Assembly (NCBI RefSeq): GCF_001877785.1
Contig: NZ_MINN01000074.1
Span: 558,001-622,000 of the forward strand
Length of the DNA: 64,000 bases
Direction of reading: 5' to 3'
From: Rossellomorea aquimaris
GTDB lineage: Bacteria; Bacillota; Bacilli; Bacillales; Bacillaceae_B
In this document: positions 43,185 to 52,240 of the stretch, piece after piece
Numbering within the stretch: the first letter of the stretch is position 1
Layout: every line of letters begins with the position of its first letter
Program-made: the position numbers and the translations under genes
The notes under the pieces: generated by a model
What the model saw: only the letters and a program-made list of their open reading frames with translations
Databases searched by the model: none
Told to the model about the DNA's origin: nothing

Positions 43185-43300
43185 GAAAAGCGGAGGGGCT
43201 TTGCTCAGAGGCGGGTGGCATAAGGCGGACCGGCTACGAAGGCGCTCTTTGCCTTCTTGGACGGTTTGACCATGTGCCTCTAAGCCCAGAAGCTGGACAA
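43185..43300 (+). repeat. Structured intergenic repeat, tandem copy 3
   Basis: Nearly identical to copy 2 but with a six-base deletion removing TTATGA from the 3' arm, so the CATAAG side is unpaired. A degenerating copy from a recent tandem duplication. Confidence 0.82.
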
Positions 43301-43302
43301 AA

Positions 43303-43340
43303 GAAAAGCGGAGGCGGCTTGCTCAGAGGCTCCAAGCATG
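43303..43340 (+). repeat. Structured intergenic repeat, truncated copy 4
   Basis: Only the first 38 bases (GAAAAGCGGAGGCGGCTTGC and on to CAAGCATG) remain; its GGCGG-type 5' stem is like copy 1, not copies 2 and 3. Confidence 0.7.
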
Positions 43341-43779
43341 TTTTATACCAAGATAAGCGTTGGTTAGCGATCTTCAAATATATAATCATTTACATAAAAT
43401 AAACGACCAAAATAAGGGAAGATATTCCTCTTATTGAAGGATCAGCGCGAAATATGGAATAAATAGAGGGAAACATTCCCCTTATTTACTCCAAAAGTAT
43501 GAAATTGGCCCCTTTCACCTTGCCTTAACGGTAAAATCTCCCCCTATCTCCCCTGATTTTAGTCCGATTCTGAAGGATAACGGTAAAATCTCCCCTTATT
43601 AAAATCAGAGGGTACTCACAAAAATCTCCATCTAGTTAAAAATCATTTATGGTAGACCTATTGGTATCACAATTAGCATGCAAATTTCAAACTGACAAAA
43701 CTTTAGGGCCCCATGTTGATAAGGGTCCTAAATTCAGGGCGTATTTACCGTTAATTTTATTAACCTCTATATAATTCAA
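43341..43779. repeat. Intergenic stretch with short palindromic and direct repeats
   Basis: AATAAGGGAAGATATTCCTC..TTATT (43411..43435) and a similar palindrome at 43458..43490 share the AATA-GGGAA/TTCC-TTATT form. The 18-mer TAACGGTAAAATCTCCCC occurs at 43526 and 43578, and TTTACCGTT in inverse sense at 43744. No gene is apparent. Confidence 0.55.
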
Positions 43780-43820
43780 CAAAAAGAAGCAGTCTTATTC
43801 AGTTGCGAATAGGACTGCTA
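43780..43820 (-). terminator. Intrinsic terminator of ymxH
   Basis: On the minus strand AGCAGTCCTATTC and GAATAAGACTGCT with TTCTTTTTG after. Confidence 0.85.
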
Positions 43821-43868
43821 ATTGGTATGTTCATTTATTTTTGTATTCGAAATCCGAACCTGTTAGTA

Positions 43869-44102
43869 TTAATCACTTGAAACTTCCAATATAATCATAT
43901 CCGTCCCAATTGTCCTGATCTGATGCCAGGGAACCCGGATTTCGCCTGATTGTTTCCTTGACCATTTACCTGTTGGTATCACAAGGGCGTGAATCTGGCC
44001 CGATTTATCATCAAACTCTAAATCCGTGTGACCGAGCACTCCCAGCCTTTCAGCTTTCCGGTAATCCACGATTTCTTTTCCGCTTAGCTCACTCAACCTC
44101 AC
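43869..44102 (-). CDS. ymxH: YlmC/YmxH family sporulation-associated protein (PRC barrel)
   Basis: 77 residues from GTG at 44102 (GGGAGG nine bases ahead), reading RLSELSGKEIVDYRKAERLGVLGHTDLEFD, a PRC-barrel fold, then IRVPWHQIRTIGTDMIILEV. A longer in-frame ATG at 44120 exists but includes the ribosome site. Family role is unclear; linked to sporulation by conservation. It follows mlpA after a terminator. Confidence 0.9.
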   Translation of the reverse strand: MRLSELSGKEIVDYRKAERLGVLGHTDLEFDDKSGQIHALVIPTGKWSRKQSGEIRVPWHQIRTIGTDMIILEVSSD

Positions 44103-44133
44103 TGAAATCAGTCCTCCCATTTTGCTCTGTAGT

Positions 44134-44149
44134 ACAATGTATACATTGT
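44134..44149. promoter_or_regulatory. Perfect 16-bp palindrome upstream of ymxH
   Basis: ACAATGTATACATTGT is a perfect palindrome 32 bases before the ymxH start, in the short gap after the mlpA terminator; a dimeric repressor site is possible. Confidence 0.4.
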
Positions 44150-44185
44150 CCAGTATATTTAGAAGGAGTTTCTGTCACTGAATAT

Positions 44186-44212
44186 AAAAAAGCAGGCTTT
44201 CACCTGCTTCTT
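44186..44212 (-). terminator. Intrinsic terminator of mlpA
   Basis: On the minus strand AAGCAGG, loop, CCTGCTTTTTTAT, just after the mlpA stop. Confidence 0.85.
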
Positions 44213-44221
44213 GTGATGACG

Positions 44222-45460
44222 TTATTTAATATTCTCAGGAAGGCTTCCAGCCGGACTGATCAGCGAAACGGCATAATCATCCGTAAAGATGTCTCTCGCA
44301 ATCCTATTGACCTTTTCCATTGTCACACCATCGATTTCTTCCACAATTTCATCGAGGGTACGATGTCGCTTCAATAACAATTCATTTTTTCCGTTCCTGC
44401 TCATACGGCTGTTTGTGCTTTCCAAACTCAGCATCAGATTGCCTTTCAGCTGTTCCTTACTGTTGGTGAGCTCTTTGGAAGTGATGCCTTCTGCCTTTAA
44501 GTCTTCCAGGGTATGGTGGATGGTATCAAATAACTGGTCTAATTGATTTGCCCCGGTCCCTCCATAGATCGTTACCATACCACTGTCCTGGTAAGCAGAG
44601 TGATAAGAGAACACGGAATAAGCCAATCCACGCTGCTCCCTTACCTCCTGGAATAGTCGGGAAGACATGCTTCCTCCGACAATATTGTTCAATACAATCA
44701 GATTATAAATATCACTGTGTCCGATTTGAAGGCCATCGAAGCCGAGGCAAAGATGAGCTTGTTCAGTATCTTTCTTTCGGGCCAGCTTATTGTAATGGAA
44801 AGATGGCTGTACCCTTTCTTCAGGACCCTTGCCGCCTTTATAGGAACCGAATAGTTTTTCGACTTCTTTTATGAAGCTTTCGTTCACATTTCCTGCTACG
44901 GATACGACGACTTGATCCGGTGTATACATATCATGCATATATTGCTTTAATTTTTCCTTATTAAACGTGCTCAGTGTGTCTTCTGTACCAAGAATCGGAT
45001 AACCAAGCGGATGTTGTTCATAAATGGCTTTACTGAGAAGATCATGGACGATATCATCCGGAGTGTCTTCATACATCTTAATTTCTTCATAAACGACATT
45101 TTTCTCTTTGCCCATTTCTTCTTCATCGAAAGAAGAATTGAAAAACATGTCTGACAGCGTATGTAGGGCATATTCTGCATGATTGTCAAGTACCTTGGCA
45201 TAATAGCAGGTATATTCCTTAGAGGTAAATGCGTTTACCTGTCCGCCGATGCTGTCGAATGATTCTGCTATTTCTCTGGCGGACTTGTTTTTGGTTCCTT
45301 TGAAGAACATATGCTCAAGAAAATGGGAAATCCCATTATTATCGGGTACTTCATTACGTGAACCTGCAGCGATCCAAACACCTATCGCAACAGATCGGAC
45401 TGTAGGAATTTCTTCTAAAACGATTCTTAGTCCATTTTGGCAAGTATGTTTCTTTATCAA
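44222..45460 (-). CDS. mlpA: M16 zinc peptidase MlpA (YmxG)
   Basis: 412 residues, TTG start after AGGAGGA. The active-site motif HFLEHMFFKGT near residue 48 and the later Glu are intact; the C-terminal half has VREQRGLAYSVFSYHSAY. A processing-peptidase-like cytoplasmic enzyme; in B. subtilis it influences extracellular protease gene expression. Unlike the YmfF/YmfH pair it stands alone. Confidence 0.94.
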   Translation of the reverse strand: MIKKHTCQNGLRIVLEEIPTVRSVAIGVWIAAGSRNEVPDNNGISHFLEHMFFKGTKNKSAREIAESFDSIGGQVNAFTSKEYTCYYAKVLDNHAEYALHTLSDMFFNSSFDEEEMGKEKNVVYEEIKMYEDTPDDIVHDLLSKAIYEQHPLGYPILGTEDTLSTFNKEKLKQYMHDMYTPDQVVVSVAGNVNESFIKEVEKLFGSYKGGKGPEERVQPSFHYNKLARKKDTEQAHLCLGFDGLQIGHSDIYNLIVLNNIVGGSMSSRLFQEVREQRGLAYSVFSYHSAYQDSGMVTIYGGTGANQLDQLFDTIHHTLEDLKAEGITSKELTNSKEQLKGNLMLSLESTNSRMSRNGKNELLLKRHRTLDEIVEEIDGVTMEKVNRIARDIFTDDYAVSLISPAGSLPENIK

Positions 45461-45503
45461 AAAGTGTTCCTCCTATTCATGATGCAGAGAATGATGAGTT
45501 CGC

Positions 45504-46478
45504 CTAATTATCGGAATCTTCAATGATCCTTTCCTCTTTGACTAAACTTGAGATCGTTCCAAGCCTCAGCTCCCTGTCTTTGATTTGGACAATTAAGCTG
45601 TTAAGCGAGTTTGCGGTTGAAGCAGTCGGGTGCATAAGGATTATCGCCCCTTTATGCAGCTTGGTCATGACACGGTTGATAAGGACATCGGGCTGAGGCT
45701 TTTGCCAATCGATGGTATCCACACTCCACATAATCGTACGCATATCCATATTGTGAGCGATTTTCACCACTTCATCCCTGTAACTTCCACTCGGCGGTGC
45801 AAACCATTTCACTTTTTTCCCGGTCGTCACTTCAATAATCTCATTTGTTTTTTTCAATTCAGCCGTCACCTTGGATGTCTCAAGAGTCTCCATATTAGGA
45901 TGGGAATAAGAATGATTTCCTATCTCATGTCCTGCATCCACGATCATTTTCGCTAATTCCGGGTTGTTTTTTACCCATCTGCCTTCTAGAAAAAAGGTAG
46001 CATAAACATGATGCTTTTTCAAAGTGGCAAGCATATCGGGGATGTATTCATTCCCCCATGCCACATTTATGATAAAGGATATCATAGGTTTATCAGGATT
46101 TCCCCTGTAGACTGGAGATGGGGATAAATCAGACAAATGGGTTGCCGGCGATATTTGTTTGTATACAAGCTTATCTTCTGAAAAGCCTCGTTCCTTTTTC
46201 ATATTTTGCAATGATTTTTCAACATCTATCTTTACCCCGTTATAACCGGGAGTAGCCTTCCAGACAGTGTCAATTTTTGCATCTTGAGCAGGAACGTATT
46301 TTGATTTTGCAGCTTCCTTTATTTTCTGTGTTAATTCTTCTGTACTGCTCACGCTTACCACCGCAGAATCCTGTTTCAAGCCTAGTACATATTGATCCGT
46401 TAGTGGATTATCTACTGCCAGTAATGTCAGAATAGCAATTACACAAATTCCAATCAAGTATTTTTTCCCCACCGTCAT
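45504..46478 (-). CDS. ylxY: Sporulation polysaccharide deacetylase-like protein YlxY
   Basis: 324 residues with a signal-anchor (KKYLIGICVIAILTLLAVD) and a NodB-type domain. The second metal motif GNHSYSHPNM (His-x-x-x-His) is present, but the first, normally TFDDG, reads IINVAWGNEY, so the catalytic Asp pair is missing; this is a feature of YlxY proteins as I know them. It faces the outside of the membrane; deacetylase activity is doubtful. Confidence 0.92.
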   Translation of the reverse strand: MTVGKKYLIGICVIAILTLLAVDNPLTDQYVLGLKQDSAVVSVSSTEELTQKIKEAAKSKYVPAQDAKIDTVWKATPGYNGVKIDVEKSLQNMKKERGFSEDKLVYKQISPATHLSDLSPSPVYRGNPDKPMISFIINVAWGNEYIPDMLATLKKHHVYATFFLEGRWVKNNPELAKMIVDAGHEIGNHSYSHPNMETLETSKVTAELKKTNEIIEVTTGKKVKWFAPPSGSYRDEVVKIAHNMDMRTIMWSVDTIDWQKPQPDVLINRVMTKLHKGAIILMHPTASTANSLNSLIVQIKDRELRLGTISSLVKEERIIEDSDN

Positions 46479-46542
46479 CCACCTTCCTTCATTTTAACAT
46501 ATGAAAAATAAGGACAAGGTAGAACGGAGTTTAAGCTGCATA

Positions 46543-46589
46543 GAAAAAGGCTGCCTGTCGAGAGATTGTTCTCTAACAGGACAGCCTGT
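46543..46589 (-). terminator. Intrinsic terminator of pnpA
   Basis: On the minus strand AGGCTGTCCTGT..ACAGGCAGCCT with an inner AGAG/CTCT hairpin and TTTTTC after. Confidence 0.85.
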
Positions 46590-46604
46590 CTATCTTCACA
46601 AAAT

Positions 46605-48725
46605 TTATGCTTGATTTTGCTCTTCTTTTTCTCGTTGTTCCTTCAGGACTGCTTTTCTGGATAAATTGACGCGCCCCTGATTGTCTACATCGAGAACCTT
46701 TACAAGGATTTCATCTCCGATGGATAATACATCTTCGACTTTTCTGATGCGCTCTTCAGCGATTTCAGAAATATGAACCAGTCCGTCTTTACCGGCAAAG
46801 ATTTCTACGAAAGCTCCGAATTTTTCAATCCGCTTTACTTTACCAAGATACATTTGGCCAGCTTCGACTTCTCTTACGATATCTTCGATCGTTTTCTTCG
46901 CAACCTTATTCATTTCTTCATCAGTAGAAGAGATGAAGATGGTACCATCTTGTTCGATATCGATCTTGACACCTGTATCATCAATGATTTTATTGATTTG
47001 CTTACCGCTTGGACCAATGACATCACGGATTTTATCTGGATTGATATGCATCGTAAGAATCTTAGGAGCATATTGAGACAGCGATGATCTAGATTCGCTT
47101 AATGTTGCAAGCATACTGTCAAGGATCTGCATTCTGCCGGCTTTTGCCTGCTGGAGTGCTTCTTCAAGTATCTCTCTTGATAGTCCTTCAATCTTAATAT
47201 CCATTTGGAGTGCTGTAACCCCTTTAGACGTACCCGCTACTTTGAAGTCCATATCTCCAAGGAAATCTTCCATACCCTGAATGTCGGTTAGAATGGAGTA
47301 ATGTTCCCCGGACTTCACAAGCCCCATAGCGATACCTGCTACAGGTGCTTTAATCGGCACACCCGCATCCATCATGGCAAGCGTACTTGCACAGATACTT
47401 GCCTGCGAGGTTGAGCCGTTGGATTCCAATACTTCAGAAACGAGTCTGATCGTATAAGGGAAATCCTTTTCATTTGGAATGATAGGCTCAAGGGCACGCT
47501 CACCAAGGGCACCGTGACCGATTTCACGGCGGCCTGGTCCTCTTATCGGACCGGTTTCCCCTACACTGAATTGAGGGAAGTTATAGTGGTGCATGAAACG
47601 CTTGGATTCTTCAATCCCCAAGCCATCCAGGATTTGGACGTCACCCAGTGCGCCTAATGTACAAATGCTGAGAGCCTGGGTTTGACCGCGTGTAAACAAA
47701 CCGGAACCATGCGTTCTTGGCAGAAGGCCGACCTCAGAAGAAAGTGGACGTATTTCATCAACCTTACGGCCATCAGGACGGACTTTTTCTTCAGTGATCA
47801 GACGACGGACCTCATTTTTAACAAGCTTGTCCATGATCTTCTTTACTTGCTTCAGAGTATTATCATCGGCTTCTTTTTCTTCAAAAGATGACATGACTTT
47901 GTTTTTAACTGAAGAAATAGCTTCTTCGCGCGCATGTTTCTCCTGAACCTGGATTGCCGGGATCAATTCCTCTTCACATAGTGAACGCACTTCTTTTTCG
48001 ATTTCCTGATCAAGTTCGAAAAGCTCGATCTCTATTTTTTCCTTCCCGACTTTAGCGACAATCTCTTCCTGGAAAGCAACTAATCGTTTGATTTCTTCGT
48101 GTCCGAACATGATTGCTTCCAGCATCGTTTCTTCAGGAATTTCATCTGCTCCTGCTTCGACCATGTTGATTGCATCTTTTGTTCCTGCGACCGAAAGATG
48201 GATTTCACTCTTTTCGAGCTGCTCTACTGATGGATTAATAATGAATTCTCCATCGATCAGTCCGACGATCACACCTGCAATCGGTCCCTCAAATGGAATA
48301 TCAGATACAGATAACGCGAGTGAAGACCCGAACATAGCAGCCATTTCAGACGAACAATTCTGATCTACACTCATGACCATACTGATGACTTGTACTTCGT
48401 TACGGAATCCATCGGCAAATAGCGGACGGATCGGACGGTCGATTAAGCGGCTGGCCAGGATGGCTTTTTCACTTGGACGTCCTTCACGTTTGATAAATCC
48501 ACCAGGAATTTTACCAACCGCATATAATCTTTCTTCATAGTTGACTGTCAACGGGAAGAAATCAAGCGGTTTCGGCTCCTTGGATGCAGTCGCACTGCTC
48601 AGTACAGCAGTATCTCCATAGCGCACCATTACTGCTCCGTTGGCCTGCTTAGCCAATTGGCCGACTTCCACCGTTAATTCTCTTCCAGCCCAGTCGATGG
48701 AAAAAGTTTGTTTAGTTTGTTCCAT
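46605..48725 (-). CDS. pnpA: Polynucleotide phosphorylase
   Basis: 706 residues: RNase PH domain 1, helical linker, RNase PH domain 2 ([26 protein letters not shown] catalytic segment), KH domain ([23 protein letters not shown]) and S1 domain ([27 protein letters not shown]). It degrades RNA 3' to 5' with phosphate and contributes to the Bacillus RNA decay complex. Follows rpsO, as in many bacteria. Confidence 0.97.
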   Translation of the reverse strand: MEQTKQTFSIDWAGRELTVEVGQLAKQANGAVMVRYGDTAVLSSATASKEPKPLDFFPLTVNYEERLYAVGKIPGGFIKREGRPSEKAILASRLIDRPIRPLFADGFRNEVQVISMVMSVDQNCSSEMAAMFGSSLALSVSDIPFEGPIAGVIVGLIDGEFIINPSVEQLEKSEIHLSVAGTKDAINMVEAGADEIPEETMLEAIMFGHEEIKRLVAFQEEIVAKVGKEKIEIELFELDQEIEKEVRSLCEEELIPAIQVQEKHAREEAISSVKNKVMSSFEEKEADDNTLKQVKKIMDKLVKNEVRRLITEEKVRPDGRKVDEIRPLSSEVGLLPRTHGSGLFTRGQTQALSICTLGALGDVQILDGLGIEESKRFMHHYNFPQFSVGETGPIRGPGRREIGHGALGERALEPIIPNEKDFPYTIRLVSEVLESNGSTSQASICASTLAMMDAGVPIKAPVAGIAMGLVKSGEHYSILTDIQGMEDFLGDMDFKVAGTSKGVTALQMDIKIEGLSREILEEALQQAKAGRMQILDSMLATLSESRSSLSQYAPKILTMHINPDKIRDVIGPSGKQINKIIDDTGVKIDIEQDGTIFISSTDEEMNKVAKKTIEDIVREVEAGQMYLGKVKRIEKFGAFVEIFAGKDGLVHISEIAEERIRKVEDVLSIGDEILVKVLDVDNQGRVNLSRKAVLKEQREKEEQNQA

Positions 48726-48958
48726 AAAGTGTACCCCTCTCTTTATACATCACTTAAAGGGTGTAGGTTATACCTTACCCGCAATAAATAAATACAATAA
48801 TCTATATCATGCACCAAAGTGCTGTTATATTCAATTCTCATTAATATGTATTGTAGACAAATTGACGTTATATGAATACTTTTGAATGTAAATCTTTGAA
48901 CACCTTACTTAAAAAGTAATGGAGAATCATACAAAGATTTCCACTTATTAAAACTAAA
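48726..48958. other. pnpA-rpsO intergenic stretch
   Basis: AT-rich; it should carry the pnpA promoter. No other element recognised. Confidence 0.4.
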
Positions 48959-48985
48959 GAAAAAGCGGGAAATATTCCCGCTTCC
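48959..48985 (-). terminator. Intrinsic terminator of rpsO
   Basis: On the minus strand AAGCGGGAA, TATT, TCCCGCTTTTTCTTT directly after the rpsO stop. Confidence 0.85.
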
Positions 48986-48995
48986 TTGTCTCTGA

Positions 48996-49265
48996 TTATC
49001 GACGTAAACCTAGTTTGTTGATTAACTCACGGTAGCGTTGTACATCTTTCTTACGCAGGTAAGATAAAAGATTACGACGGTGACCTACCATTTTAAGAAG
49101 ACCGCGACGAGAGTGGTGGTCTTTCTTGTGAACGCGTAAGTGATCGTTCAGATTGTTAATTTCTTCTGTTAGGACAGCAATTTGAACTTCTGGAGATCCA
49201 GTATCGTTCTCATGTGTTTTGTATTCACTGATAAGTTCGTTTTTACGCTCTTTAGTGATAGCCAT
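48996..49265 (-). CDS. rpsO: Ribosomal protein S15
   Basis: 89 residues, [19 protein letters not shown] to the end, exactly the bacterial S15 size, with the conserved [13 protein letters not shown] stretch ([19 protein letters not shown]) and [22 protein letters not shown]. It binds 16S rRNA early in 30S assembly. ATG at 49265 after AGGAGGTGA. Confidence 0.97.
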   Translation of the reverse strand: MAITKERKNELISEYKTHENDTGSPEVQIAVLTEEINNLNDHLRVHKKDHHSRRGLLKMVGHRRNLLSYLRKKDVQRYRELINKLGLRR

Positions 49266-49400
49266 CCTTTTCACCTCCTAATGATTTCTTTCAAATCCCC
49301 TGTTACCCAGCATACGTTGGTGAATCGTGATGCCAAGCAAAGGTTCATTTCATACGCTATTTAGAATACTACTTTTTTCTACAAAAATCAAGGGTTAACA

Positions 49401-50345
49401 TCAAATTCCCGAAAAGTACGTGATGGCCGTATCCTTATCCCTTTGAATTTGAGAAATCAACTCTTCAATACCTGAGAATTTCTGTTCATCACGTATTCTT
49501 TTATACCACTCGATATAAACCTCTTCACCGTAAATGGATGAATGGAAGTCAAACAAATGCACTTCAATGGATAAGGAATATTCATCAGGATTTTTGAACG
49601 TCGGCTTAAATCCCACGTTGCATACCCCGTCACACCATTTATTATTAATATTCATACGAACGGCATAAACTCCGTTTTTCGGTATTAAATATGGATGTGC
49701 CAATTCTATATTGGCTGTAGGAAAGCCAATTTTCCGTCCGCGTTTTTCGCCATGGATGACAGTGCCTTTCATTCTGTATGGCCTGTCCAAAAGCTTGATT
49801 ACCTTTGAAACATCGCCTTCTTTCAAATGATTCCTGATTAGAGTCGAACTGATTTTGTCCTCTTCTTCAGTGAGCTTCGGCACCGTGATGGAAGTAAATC
49901 TCTCCCTGGAGTGAAAAGGCAATGTTTCCATCGTCCCCTTTCCCATCCGTCCATAAGAATAATCAAAACCAGCCACTACTTGGCGGACATTTAGATTGAT
50001 GATATATTGATCGACAAACTCCTGAGGCAAAAGACCCGCAAACTCTGAAGTGAAACGTACAACAAACAGATAGTCCACGCCCAGGCTGCTGATGATTTCC
50101 TTTTTGTCTTCAAGAGGAGTAATGAAATGGATATGTTTATGCTTATGCCCCAGAACGACAGAAGGATGGGGATCGAATGTCATCACAGCACTATGTAAAT
50201 GTTGATCCTCGGCCGATTGTACGGCCGTTTTGATAACCCTCTGATGGCCTTTATGGATCCCGTCAAAATAACCGAGTGCAAGGACCATCGGGGGGAAATC
50301 ATCTTTTTTAAACGAATGAGGATGATGTACGGTTATTATCTTCAC
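49401..50345 (-). CDS. ribC: Bifunctional riboflavin kinase/FAD synthetase
   Basis: 314 residues, GTG start after AAGGTGA. N-terminal adenylyltransferase domain (LALGYFDGIHKGHQRVI) and C-terminal flavokinase domain (RKIGFPTANIELAHPYLIPKNGVYAV). Makes FMN and FAD from riboflavin; in B. subtilis its FMN product controls the rib riboswitches. Last gene of the nusA-infB-truB group. Confidence 0.96.
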   Translation of the reverse strand: MKIITVHHPHSFKKDDFPPMVLALGYFDGIHKGHQRVIKTAVQSAEDQHLHSAVMTFDPHPSVVLGHKHKHIHFITPLEDKKEIISSLGVDYLFVVRFTSEFAGLLPQEFVDQYIINLNVRQVVAGFDYSYGRMGKGTMETLPFHSRERFTSITVPKLTEEEDKISSTLIRNHLKEGDVSKVIKLLDRPYRMKGTVIHGEKRGRKIGFPTANIELAHPYLIPKNGVYAVRMNINNKWCDGVCNVGFKPTFKNPDEYSLSIEVHLFDFHSSIYGEEVYIEWYKRIRDEQKFSGIEELISQIQRDKDTAITYFSGI

Positions 50346-50363
50346 AGTATTTCACCTTTTTCA

Positions 50364-51272
50364 CTAATCGTTGAATAATACTTTTACAGGCTTAATTACC
50401 CCGGGTTTTTCCGGATGGCGCTGATATATGGCTATAGGGCGGTCTTGATGATTCATCACTACTTCAATATCCCCCGGCCAATTCACAGGTTCTTCTAAAC
50501 GGGCACCGTGCTTCACTTTCTCTGCTAATGTATCACTAATTTCCATTTTCGGCAAATGGGAAAGTCCCGATCCCAAGGGACGAAGAAGCTCTTCAACTCT
50601 ATCTTCGTGAACATATTCCTCCACTTGCTCAAAAGTAAAACAGTCGCCTTGTGAGAAACCGGCAGATTCTGTACGGGTGAGTGAAGACATATGGGCCGGG
50701 TAGCCGAGCTGTTTGCCTATTTCAACGGCCAGTGTCCTCACATAGGTGCCTTTGCTGCATGAAACTTTAAAAGAGAAACGCGGATGCTTCCCGACCAACT
50801 CTTTCCAATCATCCAAAAGCATCAATTCGTGAATCTGAACCTTCCTTGATGGGCGTTCCACCTCAATCCCTTGACGAGCATATTCATAAAGTCTCTTGCC
50901 GTTCACCTTAACAGCTGAATACATCGGTGGTGTTTGAGTGATTTCACCTGTCAGTCTGTTTAAAATCTCCTGCACATTTTTTCTACCTATCGTTTTCTCT
51001 ACAGGCTGTGATTCAACCACTTCCCCCCAGGCATCTTCAGTCGTAGTGGATGTGCCGAGTGTGACTTCTCCTTCGTACGTTTTCCCTGCTGCTGTAATGT
51101 ATTCAGCTATTTTAGTGGCCCTCCCGATACATATCGGAAGCACTCCTGAAACTTCAGGATCCAATGTCCCGGTGTGCCCCACTTTCTTCGTCCGCAGTAA
51201 TTTCCTCAACTTAAACACACAGTCATGAGAAGTCATTCCCCTTGGTTTCCATAATGGCAATATTCCGTTCAA
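50364..51272 (-). CDS. truB: tRNA pseudouridine-55 synthase
   Basis: 302 residues, TTG start after CGGAGGA. The catalytic Asp lies in VGHTGTLDPEVSGVLPICIG; the domain continues with VKVNGKRLYEYARQG and a PUA-like C-terminus. Modifies U55 of tRNAs. The preceding 263-base gap holds a structured element and a terminator, so truB-ribC may be transcribed separately from rbfA. Confidence 0.96.
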   Translation of the reverse strand: MNGILPLWKPRGMTSHDCVFKLRKLLRTKKVGHTGTLDPEVSGVLPICIGRATKIAEYITAAGKTYEGEVTLGTSTTTEDAWGEVVESQPVEKTIGRKNVQEILNRLTGEITQTPPMYSAVKVNGKRLYEYARQGIEVERPSRKVQIHELMLLDDWKELVGKHPRFSFKVSCSKGTYVRTLAVEIGKQLGYPAHMSSLTRTESAGFSQGDCFTFEQVEEYVHEDRVEELLRPLGSGLSHLPKMEISDTLAEKVKHGARLEEPVNWPGDIEVVMNHQDRPIAIYQRHPEKPGVIKPVKVLFND

Positions 51273-51289
51273 CTTCGTATCCTCCGATC

Positions 51290-51482
51290 TTAATGAAATT
51301 CAAAGGCTGTTTTCTAAAAGGTTGTTGCTTTTCGTTAATTGCCTTGCAGCCTGAAGATAGCTTGTGGACGTGCTCTTTTCGAACTCAAGTTCAAACAACA
51401 GACGGACGGACAATCCGAAAATACCCATGTTCCGGTATTTTCTTGTGTGCAATGCAACAAAGTATGTGAAAAGAGCCAATTC
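51290..51482. repeat. Structured intergenic element between truB and rbfA
   Basis: GCTCTTTTC (near 51371) and GAAAAGAGC (near 51470) are a 9-bp inverted pair. Between them are GAACTCAAGTTC and the perfect hairpin GAAAATACC/GGTATTTTC (about 51417..51442), giving a branched fold. The opposite end has GGCTGTTTTC. It interrupts an otherwise tight operon and has no convincing ORF. Confidence 0.5.
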
Positions 51483-51528
51483 AAAAAAAGACTGATCCAC
51501 ACGAAATCATTCCCGCGTGAATCAGCCC
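51483..51528 (-). terminator. Intrinsic terminator of rbfA
   Basis: On the minus strand CTGATTCACG and CGTGTGGATCAG form a stem followed by seven T residues, right after the rbfA stop. Confidence 0.85.
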
Positions 51529-51535
51529 TATCTAT

Positions 51536-51907
51536 TTACTCGTCTTTATTCTGTGAATCTTCATCCGGTTCATCCTGCACTTTGCGAAGCAGTGTTTCAA
51601 TATGATTACCGTATTCGATCGATTCATCAAACTCAAAGATAATCTCAGGTGTTTTACGGAGTCGGACCCGCTGTCCCACTTCGGAACGGATGAATCCTTT
51701 CGCCTTCGCGAGACCCTTTAGTGTATTTTCCCTTTGGTCTTCTCCACCAAGGACAGTAATGTATACTTTCGCCTGTTGAAGATCGCCTGATACCTGTACA
51801 TCGGTAACAGTAACAAATCCAATACGCGGGTCTTTTATTTTTCTTCCGATAATATCGCTGAGCTCTTTCTTCATTTGCTCGCCAACTCGATTCGCACGAT
51901 GGCTCAT
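51536..51907 (-). CDS. rbfA: Ribosome-binding factor A
   Basis: 123 residues: [53 protein letters not shown] is the KH-like RbfA core that binds 30S precursors. The acidic tail ([12 protein letters not shown]) is typical. ATG at 51907, after GGGGTGA. Confidence 0.96.
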   Translation of the reverse strand: MSHRANRVGEQMKKELSDIIGRKIKDPRIGFVTVTDVQVSGDLQQAKVYITVLGGEDQRENTLKGLAKAKGFIRSEVGQRVRLRKTPEIIFEFDESIEYGNHIETLLRKVQDEPDEDSQNKDE

Positions 51908-51961
51908 CAATATCACCCCATATTTCTGTCATTAATGTGTGTTGAATCGCGGGCATGATCC

Positions 51962-52240
51962 TTACAGCAATTCCCAAGTCGTATCGGTTCTTTCCCATTC
52001 GGGAAAAGAATCAATGAACTTTAATGCATTTTCTATCTCTTTTTCACTCGATGCTTTCGAGGAAGCGACTGTGACAATGGCTATTCTTGTCCTTTGCCAC
52101 ACATCCTGATGATCGATTTCGGAAACAGATACATTATATTTCTGCTTTAAGCGAGTGAGGACCCTTTTTAAAACAGCTCTCTTCTCTTTAAGAGAGTGAG
52201 AATCATGAATCATGCACTCACATTCAACATATGTGATCAT
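51962..52240 (-). CDS. ylxP: YlxP family protein (DUF503)
   Basis: 92 residues, [51 protein letters not shown], the standard YlxP sequence. Its ATG overlaps the infB stop (ATGA), so translation is coupled. Function is not settled; the context points to ribosome or RNA metabolism. Confidence 0.94.
   Translation of the reverse strand: MITYVECECMIHDSHSLKEKRAVLKRVLTRLKQKYNVSVSEIDHQDVWQRTRIAIVTVASSKASSEKEIENALKFIDSFPEWERTDTTWELL

Noticed and set aside
42935-43340. CRISPR array
   Set aside because: The repeats are about 120 bp, joined by only a few bases, with no unique spacers of 30-40 bp and no cas genes nearby.
51300-51500. A 66-codon minus-strand ORF between rbfA and truB
   Set aside because: It spans the inverted repeats of the structured element and lacks a ribosome binding site; the hairpins explain the sequence better.
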